A stretch of 64,000 nucleotides of DNA from Streptococcus mitis (GTDB taxonomy: Bacteria; Bacillota; Bacilli; Lactobacillales; Streptococcaceae): positions 1 through 64,000 of the forward strand of contig NZ_PKIE01000001.1 in assembly GCF_002860865.1 (NCBI RefSeq), read 5' to 3'. This document shows, in pieces, positions 61,592 through 64,000 of this stretch (position 1 is its first letter; each line of letters starts with the position of its first letter). The notes under the pieces are model-generated. The model was not told the DNA's origin. It ran no database searches and saw nothing but the letters and a program-made list of their open reading frames with translations. Both the position numbers and the translations under genes were made by a program.

Positions 61592-63373
61592 ATGGCGGAG
61601 AAAAATTTTATAGAACTAGATAAAATTGAAATTTTAACTGCTGCGCAAAATTTTGCAAATTTGTTAAACGAGAATAAGACTTATTTTCTAAATGGTACTT
61701 GGGGGTCAGGTAAGTCTACTTTTCTTAAAGAAGTTGACGATACGAAACAAGTTAAATTAGTAACCATTGATTTTTGGAGATTAAATGATAGTCGGTCAAC
61801 TCTAGAGACAGTTTTTGCTAAGTTACATCCATATGTTTATTGGGGACTTAGATTAGTTGTGATTCTATGCATTGCATTATCAATCCTAATGACTAATGTA
61901 GTTGATTTGGGTCTAAGTGTTCTTGTACCTAATTGGGTTGTTTTGTTTGCAGGAGTAATTGCTTTAATAGTTGCAATCCATCAGTTTTTGAAAATAAAAT
62001 CAGATGGAATTTATAGTTGGTTGTTGACTAAAAATTATCTTTCATGTAGGAAGAAAGTCTTAGTTGTTGATGATTTTGATAGAATGACTGAAGAACAGCA
62101 GGAAGCTAGTTATAAACTTTTCAGCTTACTTAATGGAAAACTTCCGATTATTTTCGTTGGAGATATCGATATAATTCATCGAAATAATAGTAATTATCTC
62201 TCAAAAATTATAGATCGACGAATTGAACTTCCATTTGTTCTCCATCCCACAAAAATATGGAGTGATTATTTCGAGCAATTGGAAAATAGATTAGAAATAA
62301 AGCTTTCTGATGTGTTTAAAGATGTGTTCATAAAAGATGGAAAAAATTTACGAGACAGAGAACGCTTTAATGATTATGTTAATCTGGAATTGATTGGACG
62401 TAATAAAGTGAAATATGTTCAAATTGAGCAACAACTAGTTGTTTTGTATCTTTTTCTATATTATCCAAAATTTTATGAAAGTCTAAAGACAGGTAAAGGT
62501 TCTATTGAAATAGATTCGAATAAACAATTATTAATTGAAGAACTTCATAATATTTTATTTAAAAAAAATGATTTATATCCTAGTTGTTATGTTTCAAATA
62601 GGGAAGGATACCTTATAAATGAAGTACCATCAAATAGACGCACTGATGAATTGATTAAGATTATTAATGATGGACAACAACTTTCTAATGAAATTTTACT
62701 TTCACAGAATGATTTCCTAGATTTTATCAATGGAGAATACGAAAAACTAACTAATCAACAACAAGATTTATTGTTTTCAAATGCTTTAAAATTATCTACT
62801 CACAGTGAAGATAACTTGTTAATAAATCTTATTTTACAGAAGAAGGTTAAGACTAAAATTCCTGAGTATAGGATAGGGACTCAAGATGTTAATACAGAAT
62901 TAGTTGAAAATACTTATTTATTTTTAATGAAAGTTTTAGGTAAAACAGATGTAAGCGAGATATTCTATTTTATTTTCAAACATAAAATTTTTAGGTATCA
63001 AGATATGGTAGGTCTTGATATAGGATTAAGTCCTTACAATAAAGAATTCTCGTCATACAGGTGGAAATATATAATAATAATGATGCACTTGTATGAACTA
63101 GATAAAGTACTTCAATTTTTGGATTGGAGCAATACTATCTGGGAAGCTATAAATAAACTAAGTACAGAAGAGTTCCTCCGTTTTTGGCTAGAATTTGGAT
63201 TTATAAGTAATAAAGATCCGAATAAACCTGGGTATGATTCTAAAAATAAAGAATATATTTTTGTAAAAGATTTTGACACTTATGCTGACGAAGCAGATAT
63301 GATTTTCTTAAAAGAAAGTAATAAGAACAGATTAAACAAACTTAAAGAAGAAGGGTTCAAATTCGAAGATTAA
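61592..63373 (+). CDS. KAP-family P-loop NTPase with two membrane helices
   Basis: A 593-residue NTPase. Walker A is GTWGSGKS (35-42), Walker B LVVDDFDRM (D160/D161). Two membrane helices (about 85-105 and 114-134) are inserted between them, the hallmark of KAP NTPases, which sit on the inner face of the membrane. DIDIIHRNNSNYLSKIIDRR follows as the sensor/arginine region, then a long helical C-terminal part. KAP proteins are recurrent in phage-defence islands. The gene follows the HAD gene and precedes a nuclease-like gene by 18 bases. AT-rich. Confidence 0.85.
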   Translation: MAEKNFIELDKIEILTAAQNFANLLNENKTYFLNGTWGSGKSTFLKEVDDTKQVKLVTIDFWRLNDSRSTLETVFAKLHPYVYWGLRLVVILCIALSILMTNVVDLGLSVLVPNWVVLFAGVIALIVAIHQFLKIKSDGIYSWLLTKNYLSCRKKVLVVDDFDRMTEEQQEASYKLFSLLNGKLPIIFVGDIDIIHRNNSNYLSKIIDRRIELPFVLHPTKIWSDYFEQLENRLEIKLSDVFKDVFIKDGKNLRDRERFNDYVNLELIGRNKVKYVQIEQQLVVLYLFLYYPKFYESLKTGKGSIEIDSNKQLLIEELHNILFKKNDLYPSCYVSNREGYLINEVPSNRRTDELIKIINDGQQLSNEILLSQNDFLDFINGEYEKLTNQQQDLLFSNALKLSTHSEDNLLINLILQKKVKTKIPEYRIGTQDVNTELVENTYLFLMKVLGKTDVSEIFYFIFKHKIFRYQDMVGLDIGLSPYNKEFSSYRWKYIIIMMHLYELDKVLQFLDWSNTIWEAINKLSTEEFLRFWLEFGFISNKDPNKPGYDSKNKEYIFVKDFDTYADEADMIFLKESNKNRLNKLKEEGFKFED

Positions 63374-63391
63374 AAGCTAAAAGGAGTTGCC

Positions 63392-64000
63392 ATGGTATCT
63401 GTAACACAACGTATAAAAGAAATTAATCAACCTCGAGGTGGCTACTTGCCCATCAAGTTATTTTCAGCAGAGCGGTTCGAAGATCACAGAGTTCTGAATC
63501 CTGTAGAGTCTGTATCTCCTAGTTTAGTGGGGATTTGTGTGGACTACTTGACCCGTTTTATGAAAGGGGCAGAAGCCAGTGATGCTTTCAGAATATCTCT
63601 CTTGGGAGCTCAGATGGTGGGCATGGGAGACCTAGCAGAAGCACTGCTCGATTTGGTGACAGGATTGGACGATTTATCAATAGAAAGTGCGTGTCGTTTG
63701 GTTTCTTTTGATGTCGTTTTTCGTGCGGGGATTAAGTATTATAAGCCATTTGAGGAAATTTCAGTGGACGCCGAAACGATAGAGAATATTTGTATCATGG
63801 TGGAGCGAAGTCTTTGTTTCTTTAATCTCTATGGTCCTTTGGTAAAAGATGGCTTTCATTTTCTTGGAGGATATACAGATACGATTGATAAGGGTGATGG
63901 AGATTTTCTGACCAAGGATACACTGTGGGATTTTAAGGTGACTAAAACAGCTCCTAATAAAGACCATACACTACAAGTCCTTGTATACTATATCATGGGC
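63392..64000 (+). CDS. Protein with RecB/Cas4-like PD-(D/E)XK nuclease signature, 5' part only
   Basis: An ORF starting ATG 63392 (SD aaggag) and open to the window edge, 203 codons. The last 45 residues carry GGYTDTID (D163), LWDFKVTK (D180, K182) and LQVLVYYIMG, i.e. the G-x2-D ... DxK ... Q-x3-Y series of RecB/Cas4-type nucleases. The first 150 residues are helical and unfamiliar. It continues the hsdS-HAD-KAP run. Base composition is more chromosome-like than the KAP gene. The remaining C-terminal part lies outside the window. Confidence 0.75.
   Translation, partial: MVSVTQRIKEINQPRGGYLPIKLFSAERFEDHRVLNPVESVSPSLVGICVDYLTRFMKGAEASDAFRISLLGAQMVGMGDLAEALLDLVTGLDDLSIESACRLVSFDVVFRAGIKYYKPFEEISVDAETIENICIMVERSLCFFNLYGPLVKDGFHFLGGYTDTIDKGDGDFLTKDTLWDFKVTKTAPNKDHTLQVLVYYIMG

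Overview
The window reads as chromosome of a mitis-group Streptococcus very close to S. pneumoniae. Support: low-GC base composition, a PsrP-type serine-rich-repeat adhesin followed by a complete accessory SecA2/SecY2 locus, a BOX element, IS630-Spn1-like and IS66-like remnants, and the gene order yqeH-yhbY-nadD-yqeK-rsfS, rny, gmk-rpoZ-priA-fmt-rsmB-phpP-stkP, mvaS-mvaA and scrRB/scrA/scrK. The sequence alone does not separate S. pneumoniae from S. mitis or S. pseudopneumoniae. The StkP homologue, with three PASTA repeats and a long Ser/Gln/Asn-rich tail, differs from the four-PASTA pneumococcal form as I remember it.

Region 1 (1-20741): the 3' end of an SRR adhesin gene with LPNTG anchor, interrupted near the left edge by an in-frame run of 46 A. 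It is followed by decayed IS630 and IS66 pieces, the stumps of a GT8 and a GT2 glycosyltransferase gene, a second GtfB/GtfA-like pair, an intact GT2 gene, and then secY2-asp1-asp2-asp3-secA2-gtfA-gtfB-asp4-asp5. Together these O-glycosylate the adhesin and export it through the dedicated SecA2/SecY2 channel. A terminator and a BOX element close the locus.

Region 2 (20739-45725): housekeeping genes. These are membrane proteins (aromatic-acid-exporter-like protein, SstT, MscS-like, CorA), the YqeG/YqeH/YhbY/NadD/YqeK/RsfS ribosome and nucleotide cluster, TmcAL, a yefM-yoeB toxin-antitoxin pair, RNase Y, the gmk to stkP operon, a two-gene ThrE-type exporter, and mevalonate genes mvaS-mvaA. Two single-locus insertions (an isochorismatase-like gene and yefM-yoeB) are each bracketed by a near-perfect short direct repeat. 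A 154-base segment between yqeH and yhbY folds on paper into a closed stem with three arms.

Region 3 (45728-51468): sucrose uptake and use (scrR, scrB on the minus strand; scrA and scrK on the plus strand) with LacI-type operator sites in the divergent intergenic region.

Region 4 (51474-64000): a TVP38-like membrane protein and then a defence island. It holds type I restriction subunit HsdR, a small TM protein, an AAA ATPase plus subtilisin-like protease pair resembling IetAS, a mosaic HsdS, a HAD phosphatase, a KAP-family membrane NTPase, and the start of a protein with a RecB/Cas4-like nuclease signature that runs off the window. No hsdM is present inside the window. This arrangement is the strongest candidate for an under-described system here.
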